A DNA stretch of 64,000 nucleotides. Source: Heloderma charlesbogerti. Its lineage: Eukaryota; Chordata; Lepidosauria; Squamata; Helodermatidae. A program made the position numbers and the translations under genes. How positions within the stretch are numbered: the stretch's first letter is position 1; each line of letters starts with the position of its first letter. The notes beneath the pieces are model-generated. The model did no database searches, was not told the DNA's origin, and saw only the letters and a program-made list of their open reading frames with translations. This document shows, one piece after another, positions 21,379-35,147 of the stretch. The stretch spans positions 1,116,001-1,180,000 of the forward strand of contig JANEZZ010002239.1 in NCBI GenBank assembly GCA_026122225.1. The letters are read 5' to 3'.

Positions 21379-21504
21379 GTGCAATCCTATGCATGTTTAG
21401 ACAGAACAAAAGTCCTACAACTCCCAGCATGGAAGTTGTAGGAATTGTTTTGTCTATACATGCATAGGATTGTTCTGTCTAAATATCCATTAGATTGCAC
21501 CCTT
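21379..21504. mobile_element. Palindromic MITE, GGTGCAATCCTATGCATG type
   Basis: Arms 21381-21424 (GCAATCCTATGCATGTTTAG, ACAGAACAAAAGTCCTACAA) and 21431-21472 (inverted) form a hairpin around CCAGCAT. The segment then continues to GATTGCACCC at 21494-21503, the inverse of the opening GGTGCAATC. A partial copy lies at 46955-46985. Confidence 0.6.
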
Positions 21505-21574
21505 ACAGTGAAAGAATTCTAGACTTGTCTACTCAGAAGTAAGCCCCACTGGTTTCAGGGATGTGACTAGAGGG

Positions 21575-21741
21575 TATAGTCCCAGGGCATAGCCTGAAGG
21601 CACATGATGCAGCCACCTTGCTAAAGCTAAGCAGGTGGGGTTTGGTCAGTGCTTGGAAGGGAGACCACCTGGGAACCAATGTAGCCACCTTGAGTTCCAC
21701 AATGGAAGAAAGGTGGGATATAAATGTAAGAAATAAATATA
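21575..21741 (+). mobile_element. 5S-rRNA-derived SINE with L2-type tail
   Basis: 21612-21675 follows 5S rRNA (AAGCTAAGCAGGTGGGGTTTG, then GTGCTTGGAAGGGAGACCAC). The tail at 21682-21741 (CCACCTTGAGTTCCAC, GAAAGGTGGGATATAAATG, AAATAAATA) is of the L2 type. This is a different tail from the 5S SINE at 17929-18050. Confidence 0.68.
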
Positions 21742-21859
21742 GGATATGAGCCTTAGGCATGTACTATTAATGGGTGAGAGAATAACATAGGGACAAACAT
21801 GGAACACATACACAAATAACGATATTTTGAAGTCAGAGGATGATGCCATTTCCCATAAA

Positions 21860-22135
21860 GAGGGCCAGCCCAAGACATGTTGCTGTCTGAGGTGAAGAAC
21901 CGGAAGGCACCCCTCCCATTCCCTTCAAAAGCTGATTAAACTATCAGTCCAATCTTTCTTCAGCACTGGTGATGGGCCAGCATCTTTCACTACACCTGAA
22001 GGCAGCAAGCTAGCTTAGGGGGCACAGGAAAGGCATCTGGGCACACAGCTCCCACCTCCAATACCTTGCTGTCACTTCCCAGCAATTGCCACCTGAGGTG
22101 ACCACCTCACTCTGCCTAATGTAGGGCCAGCCCTG
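21860..22135. mobile_element. Non-autonomous hAT element, GGGCCAGCCC termini
   Basis: Left terminus GAGGGCCAGCCC and right terminus GTAGGGCCAGCCCTG are inverted. Flanks CCCATAAA (21852-21859) and CCCACAAA (22136-22143) are 8-bp duplications with one mismatch. A subterminal TCTGAGGTGAAG / CACCTGAGGTGACCACC block also pairs. Same family as 40437-40735 and 58745-59027. No open frame. Confidence 0.68.
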
Positions 22136-22143
22136 CCCACAAA

Positions 22144-24669
22144 TCTTTGTGACAGTTGGATTCTGGATGTGTAATACACATATGATTTCTTTGTTTAGGT
22201 GACTCTGCCACTACTTTTTAAACCTTTTGTAACAGTGACTTTTGGGTCCCTTTTGACAGATGGGTCTTCAATGGAATGTGGCATCGTGGATTGTGATGGC
22301 ATTTAAGTAGCCTGAAATCTGAAGTCTGAGATCCCCAGACCAAAATTAGCTGATCTGTGTAGATCTAAAAGATCAAGAAGCCAGTGCTTGTACAGCTAAA
22401 TACAATTTTCTTTCCCATTCTCCTCTTAACATAAATGGTGTATCTCTCCCCTACCCATTCCTCACTGAAGGTGCTCTATGCAGAAGGGGAAATTATGCAA
22501 ACTGTTTCAGTGTTAATACTTGACTGCATTTTAAGCTTAATAGCCCAGTGAGGGGATGTTCTTGTCAAGCAAAAGGCCAGCAATATCTTCTGGTAAAATT
22601 ATTTTTCAAATGCAGAGCGTCAAAAATAGCAAGGCAATTTTGAGCGAGAGGGTTTTTCACCATTCCCACTCCTTATTTGTTTGTTTTTAATCTGCATGAA
22701 GTCTTGGAAGCAAACATTTCTGCATCTGTGCTTACTGACACTGTCATGCTCAATGCTGCTGCGAGGAAAGGAAATTAACTAGCACACAAAAGCTTCTAAG
22801 TTTATTCCCCCCCCCAGATTTTACATTTAGATTATTCACAGGCATCTGCATTTTTTCAACATAGGTTTCCATGAAATGGAATAAAAAGCAGGAATATGAG
22901 TGGCATGTTATTTTATTCCAACAGCCAAGATTATAGTAATGTGCAATTAAGGGAGCAGAAGGTAGCATTTAATGTCACCTGCCCGCATCCTCATTGTAGC
23001 ATAATAGTTTAGCAGACAAGTCCTTCAGCTGCTCTCTTTCCCGCTTTCCTGCATTGCTATTTATAAGACTGTAGCATAGATGGCCCATTCCCCTCAGAGA
23101 TGGAAGTAAGGCAGTAACTGATGCTAAGGATAAATGGTACATTAAATGTGTCTCCTCCAAGGCATATATCATCTTGTTAAATTTGATGTATAATCCCAGC
23201 ATATCACAAGCCATTCCCAATATTCCCAAAATGCACGTGCCCTTCGTCTGATGTGGTTGGGGTGGGGGGAGAGAAATTTCCTGTAAAAGTATATTCATGG
23301 CATACTAATCAAACAATTTATTTCCCCAAAACAGAATAGTTTATTATATTTTTTTTAAGAAAGGTATTTTGGGTATGCTTCTTTTGTCCCCTTGAATACT
23401 GAGCTCTGTGACCTCATCCAGCAAAGCAATCCTCGTGTGTAATCAGAGTTCTGCACATACAGTCAATATGGATGCAGATTCATTTTGAATATGGGGCGCA
23501 GCTCTGTCTCATAATGCTTGTCCTAGGCACACTGAAGTGTGTGGCTTCATCTTTCGATACAGATGGGGAAGGGGATGTGCATCCCCATCTAAGGCAACTA
23601 GTTGTAGGATGTGATGAAAGTTGGATCAGGATCCTCGTCTTGATCCACACTGAATGCTTTTACTTCTGTACTGTAAAGAGAGATGTGCATCAGATTCAGC
23701 AGAAGCCTAAGCTGAATCCGCTCCCTTCAGAGCATTTCTCTGTTTAATTTAGGATTATCTTTGACTTACACATTTCCTTGTCCTATTTTGCCTCCATTTA
23801 TAAACCTTCTAATAAACATATTAGCTGTATAGGCATAAGTATCTCTCTTCTTGTTAATTTTATTCTCTCTTTGTAAATCTGTTCTTGTGAGCCAAAGATT
23901 CACATGCTGTATAATACAGCAGAAGAATGTTAATGATTTTTCAGCACAGTTTAAATCCATAAAAAGCTTTCTTTTTCAGTCAGAAATAACAGGCAACTTC
24001 AGGTTCACTGCAGATTTTAGCAACCATTCAGTTTACCATCACCACCCCCATATTGTAAGATCACATCACATCAGATGACCATCATCACACATTCACAAAG
24101 CAATTTGCCATTATTGGCACCTGAGGATGCACAGATCTCTGGATGGTAGTGCCAGTGTCGCAGTGGTAGGGGAACAGAAGGAGAGGGGAAACATTATGAT
24201 AAGAGGAATAAAAGAGCTAATGTCCTGACCTTGAGATATATACAATGCCAATTAACTTCACCAACAAAGATTTGAATATTACAAATGTAACAATCAGTAT
24301 CAATGAGACCTGAAGCTGCAATGCATGACTTAGTGAAGGAAGAACTTTTGAAACATCTGTTAATCTGACAAGGAGGAAGGCAGTAAAACACTAAGGATCT
24401 ATTAGTGTTTTACTAATTCTATTCATATTCTTTTGCTAACTTACAGTCCTCTAAAATTTAGCTCTAAAAATCTGACATCAGGATTTGTTCCCTGAGTAGA
24501 CAAGAGATATTAGAGGAAAGAGCAAAAGTTTCTAACAGCTTTGCTGAGGTGGCAGGTTCTGTTGTTTTCCACTTAAATGGTGCTCGGTCATCTCTCAAGG
24601 TCACATGAAAAAGATGACCTTTGATGGTTTGGTGCCAGTATGTCATGGAATAAAGTCTACATAACACAG
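22144..24669. other. AT-rich intron without recognised features
   Basis: No exon or repeat was recognised with confidence. Several short frames are present at the level expected by chance. Confidence 0.5.
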
Positions 24670-25756
24670 TTGTTGTTGTTGTTCAGTCGTTCAGTCGTGT
24701 CCGACTCTTCGTGACCCCATGGACCCCATGAGCCAGGCCTTCCTGTCCTGCGCTCTCTCCCGGAGCGTGCTCAAGTTCATATTCATTGCATCCGTGATGC
24801 TATCTAGCCATCTCATCCTCTGCCGTCCCCTTCTCCTTTTGCCTTCAGTCTTTCCCAGCATCAGGGTCTTTTCCAGGGAGTTTTCTCTTCACATTAAGTG
24901 GCCAAAATATTGGAGCTTCAGCTTCATTATCTGTCCTTCCAATGAGCACTCAGGGTTGATTTCCTTTAGGATGGACTGATTTGACCTCCTTGCAGTCCAG
25001 GGGACTCGTAAGAGTCTTCTCCAGCACCACAGTTCGAAAGCATCAATTCTTCGGCGCTCAGCCTTCCTTATAGTCCAGCTCTCACAGCCATACATTACTA
25101 CTGGGAAAACCATAGCTTTGATTAGACGGATCTTTGTCAGCAAGGTGATGTCTCTGCTTCTTACTATGCTGTCTAGGTTGGCCATAGCTTTCCTCCCAAG
25201 GAGCAAGCGTCTTTTAATTTCATGGCTACAGTCACCGTCTGCGGTGATCTTGGAGCCCAAGAAAGTAAAATCTGTCACTGCTTCCATTTCTTCCCCTTCT
25301 ATATGCCAGGAAGTGATGGGGCCAGATGCCATGATCTTCGTTTTTTTAATGTTGAGTTTCAAACCAGCTTTTGCACTCTCCTCTTTCACCCTCAACAAGA
25401 GGCTCTTGAGATCCTCTTCGCTTTCTGCCATTAGGGTGGTATCGTCTGCATATCGGAGGTTGTTGATAATTCTCCCAGCAATCTTAATTCCGACCTCTGA
25501 TTCATCCAACCCGGCATTTCTCATGATGTACTCTGCATATAAGTTAAATAAGCAGGGTGACAATATGCAGCCTTGTCGTACTCCTTTCCCAATTTGGAAC
25601 CAATCGGTTGTTCCATGTCTGGTTCTTACTGTTGCTTCTTGACCCTCGTACAGGTTTCTCAGGAGACAGGTAAGGTGGTCTGGTACTCCCATCACTTTAA
25701 GAATTTGCCACAGTTTGTTGTGATCCACACAATCAAAGGCTTTAGCGTAGTCAAAT
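24670..25756 (-). mobile_element. BovB LINE, 5'-truncated, RT C-terminal half intact
   Basis: The 3' end is the (CAA)n tail and GTCCGACTCTTCGTGACC (24690-24717). A 279-codon minus-strand frame (24889-25728) encodes reverse-transcriptase palm and thumb sequence, with GKGVRQGCILSPCLFNLYAE and the catalytic LRYADDTTLMAES intact. The C-terminal LQYFGHLMRR region is interrupted at the 24889 stop by a substitution. Truncation at 25756 falls inside the DYAKAFDCVDHNK motif. 5' truncation is typical of target-primed reverse transcription. Confidence 0.92.
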
Positions 25757-26226
25757 ATTTCATTTCCCTATTCTTGGGTTGAGAATTCAATTCAGCACAT
25801 GAGCTGAATGCAAACAGGTCAACCTCTTATGTTTACTGGGGAAGCGCAAGTGAAATCTGCGTATCTAGGCATATCTTTATAATAAAATTGGCACAATTAA
25901 TAATATGTCATTAAATGAAGAGCTAATGTGTAACAGCCTTGTATCAGATATATGTAGACGGACATTATCATAACAAAGCTGAAATCCATATATTATCAAG
26001 GACCTGAGTAAAAAAAAAAAAGCGGTCTTTTCTAACACTAGAGCAATTTATATTTGAGGAGTGTTCTTTCCTATTGAGATTTTCATTGATTTGTATAAAA
26101 ATACAGCTTTTAATCTCCAATCCCCACTGGCATTTTCATACAAGCACTGGAAATGCTATTGGGCTTTAGAGATTTAATTTAATGAAGGAAAAATATTTCT
26201 ATTAAAGAGTGTAATTCCTCCCCCCT

Positions 26227-26227
<1 letters not shown>

Positions 26228-26258
<31 letters not shown>
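26228..26258. repeat. (CA)n microsatellite
   Basis: About 15 uninterrupted AC dinucleotides. Confidence 0.95.
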
Positions 26259-28489
26259 ATCTTTAGAGGAACCAGAGAAACTGGATTATTTCAAGTTCTG
26301 AAAAACTGACTGCCCTGTGCCCTTTCAGAACTGCAGCTTCACAAGGAAGGCTTAGCTGTGGCTGAGCCTGCAAGGTGCAGGATAAGGTACCCTTAAATCC
26401 AGACTAATTGCTAAAAATGCCAAGCTTCTGAAGAAGTTCTTTACATTCTATATACTGCACTAGAGCCTGAGTGGCTCATTATCTGGAGTGTGCTTGTGTG
26501 CACATAAGGAAGGTGAGGAGGTTGGGACAGGACAGGAAACTGCCCTTCAGTTATATGAGTCATGGGTTGGAACCAGATTTATGCTGGTTCAACTCTGCTG
26601 ACAGAAGTAGAGTTTCCTGCCTCCTCCTCCCCATGGCAGTCCCTCAAGCCCCCTGAAAATGCTACATAGAGAGTTATGGGACCCTGGTGATGGGATGGGC
26701 AGTGGGGGGGAATCAGGTGGTAGGTCCCTCCTCTCATGGAAGGCCCCTTCCTCTCACAGATGGCAGTTACTGGATCCAACTCAATGTGCCTGGCAGCAGC
26801 TGGTAGTGACAGCATATCTCCTGCCGAACATGCACCAGACTCCAACAGGAGGAGGGATGCTGCTCCACTGTTGGATTCCAATAAAGACATAAATACATGA
26901 ATAACTCTGTTTGTTGGGTTTCAAGTGATTTTTACTGACCTTCTTTCAAAGTGCTTGGGTGACAGGGAAGACAAGGCTCTTGTATCTTTAACAGATGTGT
27001 AGAAGGGCTATTAGGAAGCAACTGGTATTCTCGTACCTGAATGGCTGCCCGCACTTGCCCAAATCCCCTCTTCTACACAATCATTAAAGCATCATCAAGA
27101 TTCCTATTCTCTTTTGCATAGGATCACCCTACTCAAGAGAAAAGTGTTAGTTTAATAACCTCCCTAGGAGAGAGGTTAGCTTGTGTCTAGTCTAACCATG
27201 TCCAGTGAGCTGTGGCAAGGTTTCCTACTTCAAGCCCATGCCACAGGAGAGCAGTGGGCATTACTATAATTGCATGTGAACCAATTTTTTTTTCTGTGAA
27301 TGTTAAATTTCACAGCGGTCTTTAGTTTTGGGATTATGTTTTGTTGGCAAATGTTAGCAAACTCTAAGTTGACTCACAAACTCTTGAGATCTAAAATACC
27401 CTTTGGTGTCAAACAAAACACCCATAGTTATTTGAAAGCAAATCTCACCGAAACTTACTCCTTGGCAAAGGTACCAATGAAAATTAAGTTAATCATGAAT
27501 AGACTTCTAATTATAATTGCTGCCTTAAAAAATAGAATGTACATTGAATATTATAGTTTGATCACTTCTGAACGGCAATCCAAATTTGTCTGCAGTCTTT
27601 CCAAAATCCACCATGCTTTACACTAATTGCTTATGAGATGTTTCATATATGCATGTTAATTTTTCAAAGTTTTCATGTGAATCAGCCTCTATCCTCACAA
27701 TATCATTCACTCCAATCCGTCTCACATGCATGTATGTGAAAAAACTAAGTTCTTACATAGCCTTGGGAGTACAAAGGTCATGTGCTGGTGCAATAAGGAA
27801 TAACAGATGTGTGGAAGCATCTGGGACCTTATACTAAAAGGCTGCATTTCACTGAAGAAATGGCTGCAAATATGGAATTGGATAAAATTCAAAAATACAG
27901 ATGTTCTACACAAATCTTCTCCTAAGGAGTCAGGAACAGAACTGCAAATTGCAATTCCTCCTCCAAGATGAACACATGCCTGCCCCTTAACTGGTCTCTT
28001 CACTATTTCATATCTATGCCTGATCTAAGAAATGTGGATAGGCAGAAGGATTCCTCTTGCTAACTGATCCACCACTGTCTAATTCACTTTTAGAATCTAT
28101 CACAGTCAGATCCTGATTTTATTTTATTTTGTTAGACTGATTGTTGGTAGCTCAGGATCAACTCTGGCTTTCTGAATAGACCTTGTGTTTGTACCCTCTC
28201 CCTTGGGTTCAATCTTCACTCTCTCCTATTTCAGAGTCATTACTTCCTTGAGCCCTGACTCTTACTCAAGATACTTACTTTTTTCCATCCTCCTTTCTCT
28301 GCTCTAAAAATTATGCCTGCTCAATTTGCATTCTTATCATCAAAAGGCCATTCAGTATCCTGTGGCTTAAAAGTGGCCAGAACAGATGCACTGTCTTTTT
28401 GGTGTATAAGCTGGCCTTGAGTTTGTTGAGTAAGTGTGTTTAGGACAAAGATTGAGTGTGTTTGTATCATAGTATTGTATCAATCACGT

Positions 28490-28585
28490 TTTAGAGATAT
28501 TTTATGTATTTGATGGTTAAATTTGTAAACTACCCTAAGCCTTTGAAACAGGGCAGCAGAATAAGTAATCTAAATAAATGAGCAA
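28490..28585 (+). mobile_element. Decayed L2/MIR-type 3' tail
   Basis: TTTGTAAACTACCCTAAGCC, GGGCAGCAGAATAAG and TCTAAATAAATGA follow the usual order of a reptile L2-mobilised repeat end. Confidence 0.4.
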
Positions 28586-30267
28586 AAAACAACTTATTTA
28601 AAAGGAACATGAATCCAAGTAGACATGCATAGGATCACTATTTAAGAGAGGTGCCATGTGACTATCCAGCAAAAGTGGCAATGAATGTGACAGATGAAAA
28701 GGCTGGAGTAGGTATCTTCTTCCGAGAAATAAATGTTGAGTCTCTACTGTTTTCACTGCATTCTTATGCAAAGTTCAGATTTCAAGGTTACCTACTTTCC
28801 CAGGAACTTAAAATAGATTTTTTTTGGTAAAGTAATCTCTCTAATCTCTCCCTTTCCTATTTACAGAGCATAAAAGTAGCCATAAAATGCCATCAGTTTA
28901 GAGCAAATCTAATTTGCCCTTCCTATAATACTGAGCCATGTGATGATTATCTCATTTTCACTCTGATAAATGTGGCATTATTGGATAGCGATTGTCAGAG
29001 ATGGGGGGTGTGTGCTACATCAGCTAAATCAAGGTAAACACAAATCAAAAGTACAAAATACTGAGCAAGAGCAATAAAGACACAAGCACTTCCGACAAGT
29101 GACCTGTTTCCCAGTGTTACTGACACAAAGCAGCCTGCCATTTTCTTTACACTATTTATGGCTCTTTCATTTCTCCTTGCCACTTTTGCTTCCAACTTCA
29201 GGAATAACTATTTTCTGATAGTTTCTGATACAGAAGGGGAAGAAAAGCCAGTTCTTAACAGCATGAACGAAAGAAAAGGAAGGGATAGGGAAGGCAGCTT
29301 TGATAGAGCCACTTGAAATTGTCTAAAGGCTTTGCATAGAGAAAGGATCTCGGGTTAATCCTTTACTTGTGCAGAAGCCAAAATGAAACACACAGATGTG
29401 TGTAGCAGAGAGTGCAATGTAATCTATGAAAGGAATGACTCCCACATCTGCAGTGATGGGCTGCCATTGTTTACCCATTTACCCAAGATAGTTGCATTGG
29501 CTTCAGTGGCTTTACACTAGAGCATATAGCTTGTGAATTGCAGATATTAACTACTTCACTTTCACCAAAGTGGAGGCAAATGACAAAGCGTTTTTCTCTG
29601 ATGATCAGGTGATAAAAGACTTTGCCATCAAAATGTGACAAGCGAAAACTAGCACCACATAATATGGGGAGCTAGGAGAGTAGCTGCGTGAACCACATTG
29701 TGCAATGTAGCAACCTCGTATGGATAACACTGGCAAAAGTGCAAGAACACAGTGTAATGGGCGCACGTTTTATACAGTGATGTTTGCATTAGAGGATCTA
29801 TGGCTTTTTACTTTTTACACCTAGGATTCACTTATAATGTTCCAACAATTATTTTTTTGCTTCAGTTAATGTACTCTACTGCCGAATTTCAGATCAACTG
29901 GCTTGTGTAATAATTGAAAAAATAAATAAATGCATAACTACAATGTTTAGAAGTCCAATCCATGTTTTTCTAGTAGTAGCAGAATCTGGAGGAGGTCTAA
30001 GCCAGGCTTTACTCAGAGATCTGGTTTTGGAGCAAAATCAAACATTTACCAAGAACACATGGTACAGTTCCCAAATCATAATGCAAATATATGTATGCAT
30101 ATTTTGAACACACTCATCACTCCACATAAGTATGTTTGAGTGAAGGTCTAGACCAACCTGCTCTTTGCCGTGCTAGCTTTGCAACTGAAGGGAGATTCTG
30201 ATGTGAGGCCACATACAAACATGCCGTATCCCAGGAGGACTGTAACACATGCCTTTGCTAAATGTCT

Positions 30268-30345
30268 GACAGCACAATCCTGTACGTGTCTGCTCATAAG
30301 CAAGCCCCACTTAATCCCAGGTGACGGTCAAAGGATTGCAGCCTG
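30268..30345. mobile_element. GTAAGTCCCATTGA palindromic repeat fragment
   Basis: CACAATCCTGTACGTGTCTG, AAGCAAGCCCCACTTAATCC and GGATTGCAGCC resemble the arms of the repeats at 17305-17430 and 21379-21504. Confidence 0.4.
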
Positions 30346-31011
30346 AATAATTTTGTGAGGTTTTTAAAAAATCTAAGCTTAATTTATCTTTACCATGAAA
30401 ATGAACTATTCTATATATCTTCACAAAGGAATAGTAAACCAGTGGTTGAATGTGGGAAAGCCCAACTGTCTCTCCCCTCCTCCTCTGTCCCAACTACTTT
30501 CACTTCAGTTATCAAGACAACAGTGACATATTAACGACTTGTTCAGAGTAAACATTTGTCCTTCATGTCCTGCTGATATTAGCTGAAGCATTTTTTCAGT
30601 GCATCCTTTTTGCAGTCTCTTTCGCAAAATGCAAATGAGCCGTGAAGAAGAGAATGTGGGGGCTACCGAGCCATTGCAGCCACATACTACCCATGTTGCT
30701 TCATGATATGAATTCCTAAATGGCCCAGTGTTCTAACATTCAATTAATGAATTTGAGGGACACAGGAAAAGAGGAAAATGGAAAAAAGTAAGATTTGCAC
30801 AAGATGCTGATCCCATGAACTGTGTTATCCTGGATGACTCGCTATGATGAAGGTTAATGAGGATAGTTCAAATGCTAGGATGTAATTAAATATAAATAAT
30901 TAAAGCATCTGACACTGTGGTAAGCAGCAAAACTCAAAGGCAAAAGCAAGCCAGGATTAATTTTTTTTTAAAAAAATCATTTCTTATTAAGACCTAGAAT
31001 GTAAGGATTGC

Positions 31012-31918
31012 AAAGTGTTCACAATTCAACCTGTTCTGGAGAGGGTTGCACTCCCCCTAAAGGATCAGGTTCGTAGTTTGGGGGTGCTCTTGGATCCAGA
31101 ACTGTCACTTGAGGCACAGGTGAACTCAGTGGCACGGAGCACTTTTTATCAGCTTAGGCTGGTATACCAACTACGCCCTTATCTGGACAGAGATAGCCTA
31201 GCTACAGTTATCCATGCTCTGGTAACTTCTCGTCTGGATTACTGCAATGCGTTATACGTGGGGCTGCCTTTGAAAACGGTCCGGAAACTTCAGCTGGTCC
31301 AAAATAGGGCAGCAAGATTGTTAACAGGGACTGGCCTGCGAGCTCATATTACGCCAGTACTTTTCCAGCTGCACTGGCTGCCAGTCCATTTCCGGGCCCG
31401 ATTCAAAGTGCTGGTGTTAACATTCAAAGCCCTTAATGGCTTGGGGCCAGGTTACCTGAAGGATCGCCTCCTCCCATATGTGCCTGCCCGGACCTTAAGA
31501 TCATCCTCAGCGGCCCTTCTCCGTGAACCCCTGCCAAAGGAAGTGAGGCGGGTGGCTACTAGGAGGAGGGCTTTTTCTGTTGTGGCACCCCGGCTCTGGA
31601 ATGAGCTCCCCAGTGAGGTTCGTCTGGCGCCTACATTGTACTCCTTTCGGCGCCAGGTGAAGACCTTTTTATTTTCCCAGGCATTTTAGCTTTCTAAATT
31701 TTTATCTTTGCTGTTTTAAATCTGTATTTTAAACTCCTGTACTGCTGCTAGGTTTTATTGTGGTTGTATTGTTATATTGTGGTTTTAATGTTCTATATAT
31801 TTTAAACTGTTTTATTGTGTGTTGTTTGGTTTTAGTTTTTGTGAACCGCCCAGAGAGCTTTGGCTATTGGGCGGTATAGAAATGAAATAAATAAAATAAA
31901 TAAATAAAATAAAATAAA
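31012..31918 (+). mobile_element. L2 LINE, 5'-truncated, with open C-terminal ORF2
   Basis: Frame 31015-31689 (224 codons) encodes the C-terminal part of an L2/CR1-group ORF2 beyond the catalytic motifs: LGVLLDPELSLEAQV, LVTSRLDYCNALYVGLP, KLQLVQNRAARLLTGT, LHWLPVHFRARFKVLV, TFKALNGLGPGYL, WNELPSEVR. It ends at TAG, followed by a 3' UTR and the tail CTATTGGGCGGTATAG(AAATGAAATAAAT)n. The uninterrupted frame suggests a moderately young copy. The 5' truncation falls in the thumb region, so it cannot move by itself. Confidence 0.88.
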
Positions 31919-34872
31919 TTATCAAAGCTGTGTGCAAACACTACCTAATTGGTATCTAAAATAGATTTGGTCCCACCTCCAACCCTCTAGGTCTGTGCAT
32001 ACAAATATCAAAACTTATGACAGATTTAATAAAAGCTTCCATGGTGCAATTATTTTAATATAACTTCCAGAAGCCATAAAGGTTTTCCAACCAAAGGAGG
32101 ACATTATCCATCTCCCCAATTCATAATTCATTTCCATTTGGAAATTGTAGTCAATATTCCATCCGCTTTCTGAGGGCCTGGGACATTCTTTCTGCTCTAC
32201 TTTCCCTCCTCCTCTCTGGCCTAGAGGTTTCCCATTCAGAGAAAAAGAGAAAATTATAGCCGAGTGCCTCCACCTTCCTTATGGTAAGGGTTTTAAGCCT
32301 GTGCACATCCGGCTATTGAACGTTCCTTTCCAATGTGTGAAAAGAACAATGAAGCATGTGAGTATTGGCTGTACCATGTGTTTTCCTTCATCTATATGAT
32401 TACTTTTCCTAGACATTCTCCTATGGTGAAAGTAACTTGTGAATATATTTCCATGTGTTCATAATTATAGTTAACAACATATTCTGAAGAACCATTTTAA
32501 AACCAGACCTTCAGTTTATAGCAGTCTTCCCCAACCTGGCCCTCTCCAGATGTGTTGTAGGCTGGGTTATAAGTTAATGTTATAGTTAAATATGTTGCAA
32601 CCCTAGGAAGACATGGATGGAAGTCTGGTTTGGATAGGTTCTGCTTGCTCTATCTCATATACCTAGGAAGGCTGGTAGTTTGTTGTACATTATCTGTACT
32701 ACATTAAGAGTAAAAAAAAAAAAGTATTAATTTACACAAAGGACCCAATACAAGAGGACAGGAGAACAGAGTAACCAAGCAGCAAAGCAAATCTGAGAGG
32801 AGGACAATTTCCCTATAGCCTAAGTGGAGGGATGGAGAAGGATATTCCTTATATTTGCGATTCCTATTATATAACTGCTGTAAAACACCACTGATTAGCA
32901 AGTCAAGGGCAAGCAATCTTTACTAGCACTCATTCTTTTGACAGTGCTGGCTCTAGCTTTTTGAGGGCCCTTGGGCAAGACACCCTCAGTGGGCCCCTGA
33001 CTCAGTGAGTCTACCTTTTCACAACCATTGTCACCAGCTGTTTCTGCTCGTCCTCATCCTCTTTTTCATCATTGCTGCCACTTGCTTGCTTGACAGACAG
33101 AGAGCCAAGGAGCAAGTAGGCAGAGGCATCTCCTGCTCCTCCTTCTCACCACCACCATTGCAGGGGAGGAGCAAGTCCAAGAGGCTCTTGTCAGTGGGTC
33201 CCTGCTGGGATATGGGCCTTTGGCAGATGCCCAACCATGCCTACTCTTGACAACAACCCTGTCTGGATAAAACTTCCCTATTATTGTGGTTAGATGTGTA
33301 TTTCACTTTAACTTTTAACCTGAAGTTTCAGAACATGTTTAAATATAACTATAACTACATGGGGAATGGGTTGCATTCACAAGAAACATTCACCATAGAT
33401 AAACATCCATTTGGTATCAGATCCCAATGTTCATGAACCTAGGATGCAACAAGGACAGAGGTCACTCACCAGGGCTGTGTGTCTTGCCCCCTTAGATAGC
33501 AGAGTTTTTGAGCAAAGCAAATAAGAAAGCATCAAGACATTAATCTTATGTTGTCAGCTGAAGCTTGATCACAGATTTAGGCTAACACAGTGGTTGGTAC
33601 CACACGGGTTTATTGACAGGTGTATGGAGGCCTGCAGCAGATATTCTCATAGTTCAAAAGAAGAGAGGGGGGGAGTCTGGGCTGTACGTAATGTGACAGT
33701 GCAGAGTTAGTTCACCGTGCCTGAATACAACACACATCTAAGGAATACATCTGTAGGTCTCTGCTTACCAGGCCAATCTGGGGATGGAGGCTGGGAAGGG
33801 AAATGGGACGGAGGCACGTGCGTGCAAACCAAATCACTTATCAAAGACATTCTAACAGCTAGGATTGGCCCTCTCTATACCTGGAAAGAGCTTCCACAGA
33901 TAATAAGAATTCTACTCAGTAGGTGCAAGTTAAGAAGAACACAAATCAACACATAATACCTAGTTCTTCTGAGATGAAGCTTCTAAAATCAGAACGTTTA
34001 GCTTGAAGCTGGGGAGAAATTCAGTGTGTGTATGTGTGAGGGGTGAAAGCAGGGGACCAACATTATTCACTGGTTTTGGGGAACTTATTGAGTAGCAGCA
34101 GCAGCAGCTTTTCTTCTTTAACTTTGTATTGCCACCGCACCTCACAAGTCCCCTGGAATGACACTATGTACTGAAGTAGTGTCTTGGCAATGTACTGTCA
34201 TTCGCACTGGGTCTTCTGTTCCCAACTAGAAAGGAGTGCTGCTGGGCTGCTCAGGGCAGCTCCACCACCACTTGAAGCAGTGGTAAAGCTTTTGATGTTT
34301 GCATAAACAAAACAAAACCCTTGGATGCCTCATCTTTCATGGTAAGTCCTCCCACCCACCTGCAAAAATCTTGGTCACTCCCAAAAGTTATCCAAAATTC
34401 CCACACACACTTTTGTGGTGCACAAATGGCCCCACAAATGTGGGAGATTCAGCCTAATTCTAAAATAAACCCTGAAATGAGTTGCTTGTCAATGGGGTGG
34501 TGAATGGGGGGGGGACTTTCATGCAGCCCCAGACATTCCTCTAAAACAATGAGCTAGAAGGTGGGTCTTACTTTTATGAGTCATGCTAGCTATAAAGGGA
34601 ATAATCTCTAGTCAGAAAACTGTCAAGCTGTGAAAAAACAGAAAGACTGGGAAAGTCACATCACGATCTTTGCTCACATACACTGAATTCTCTGTATGCG
34701 GTGACTTTTTTTCTTTACAGGAAGCCTTGTGTGTTGGTCACAGAGTTCAGATCTGACTGAGAAAAGAAGAGCTTTTAGATGCTCTATGGATGTAAGGGCA
34801 ACTGTCAAAATCCATATGGCTGCAGCACCTCTCTCTTGCATATCAGAATGCCAGAGAAATATGTACTGATGA
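31919..34872. other. Intron with scattered small repeats
   Basis: A terminal fragment of a palindromic MITE (CTTCCCCAACCTGGCCCTCT, CCAGATGTGTTG) lies at about 32523-32565. A GGGCCCTTGGGCAAG-containing, possibly hAT-derived segment spans about 32940-33255. No exon recognised. Confidence 0.45.
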
Positions 34873-35147
34873 ATAGAATCATAGAATAGTAGGGTTGGAA
34901 GGGGCCTACAAGGCCATTGAGTCCAACCCCCTGCTCAGTGCAGGAATCCAAGTCAGAGCATCCCTGACAAATGGCTGTCCAGCCTCGTCTTGAAGGCCTC
35001 CAGTGTGGGAGAGCTCACCACCTCCCCAGGTAATTGGTTCCATTGTCGTATTGCTCTTACATTCAGGAAGTTTTTCCTGATGTTCAGCCAGAATCTGGCT
35101 TCCCGTAACTTGAGCCCATTATTCTGTGTTCTGCACTCTGGGATGAT

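Larger units (their letters stand above)
25757..31011. other. Long AT-rich intron segment with few repeats
   Basis: Holds a (CA)n run (26228-26258), an unassigned GC-richer stretch at about 26580-26890, a decayed L2-type tail (28490-28585) and a palindromic-repeat fragment (30268-30345). No convincing exon on either strand. Confidence 0.5.

Noticed and set aside
31015..31689. Host protein gene on the plus strand
   Set aside because: The frame is the C-terminal part of L2 ORF2 and is followed by the L2 3' tail.
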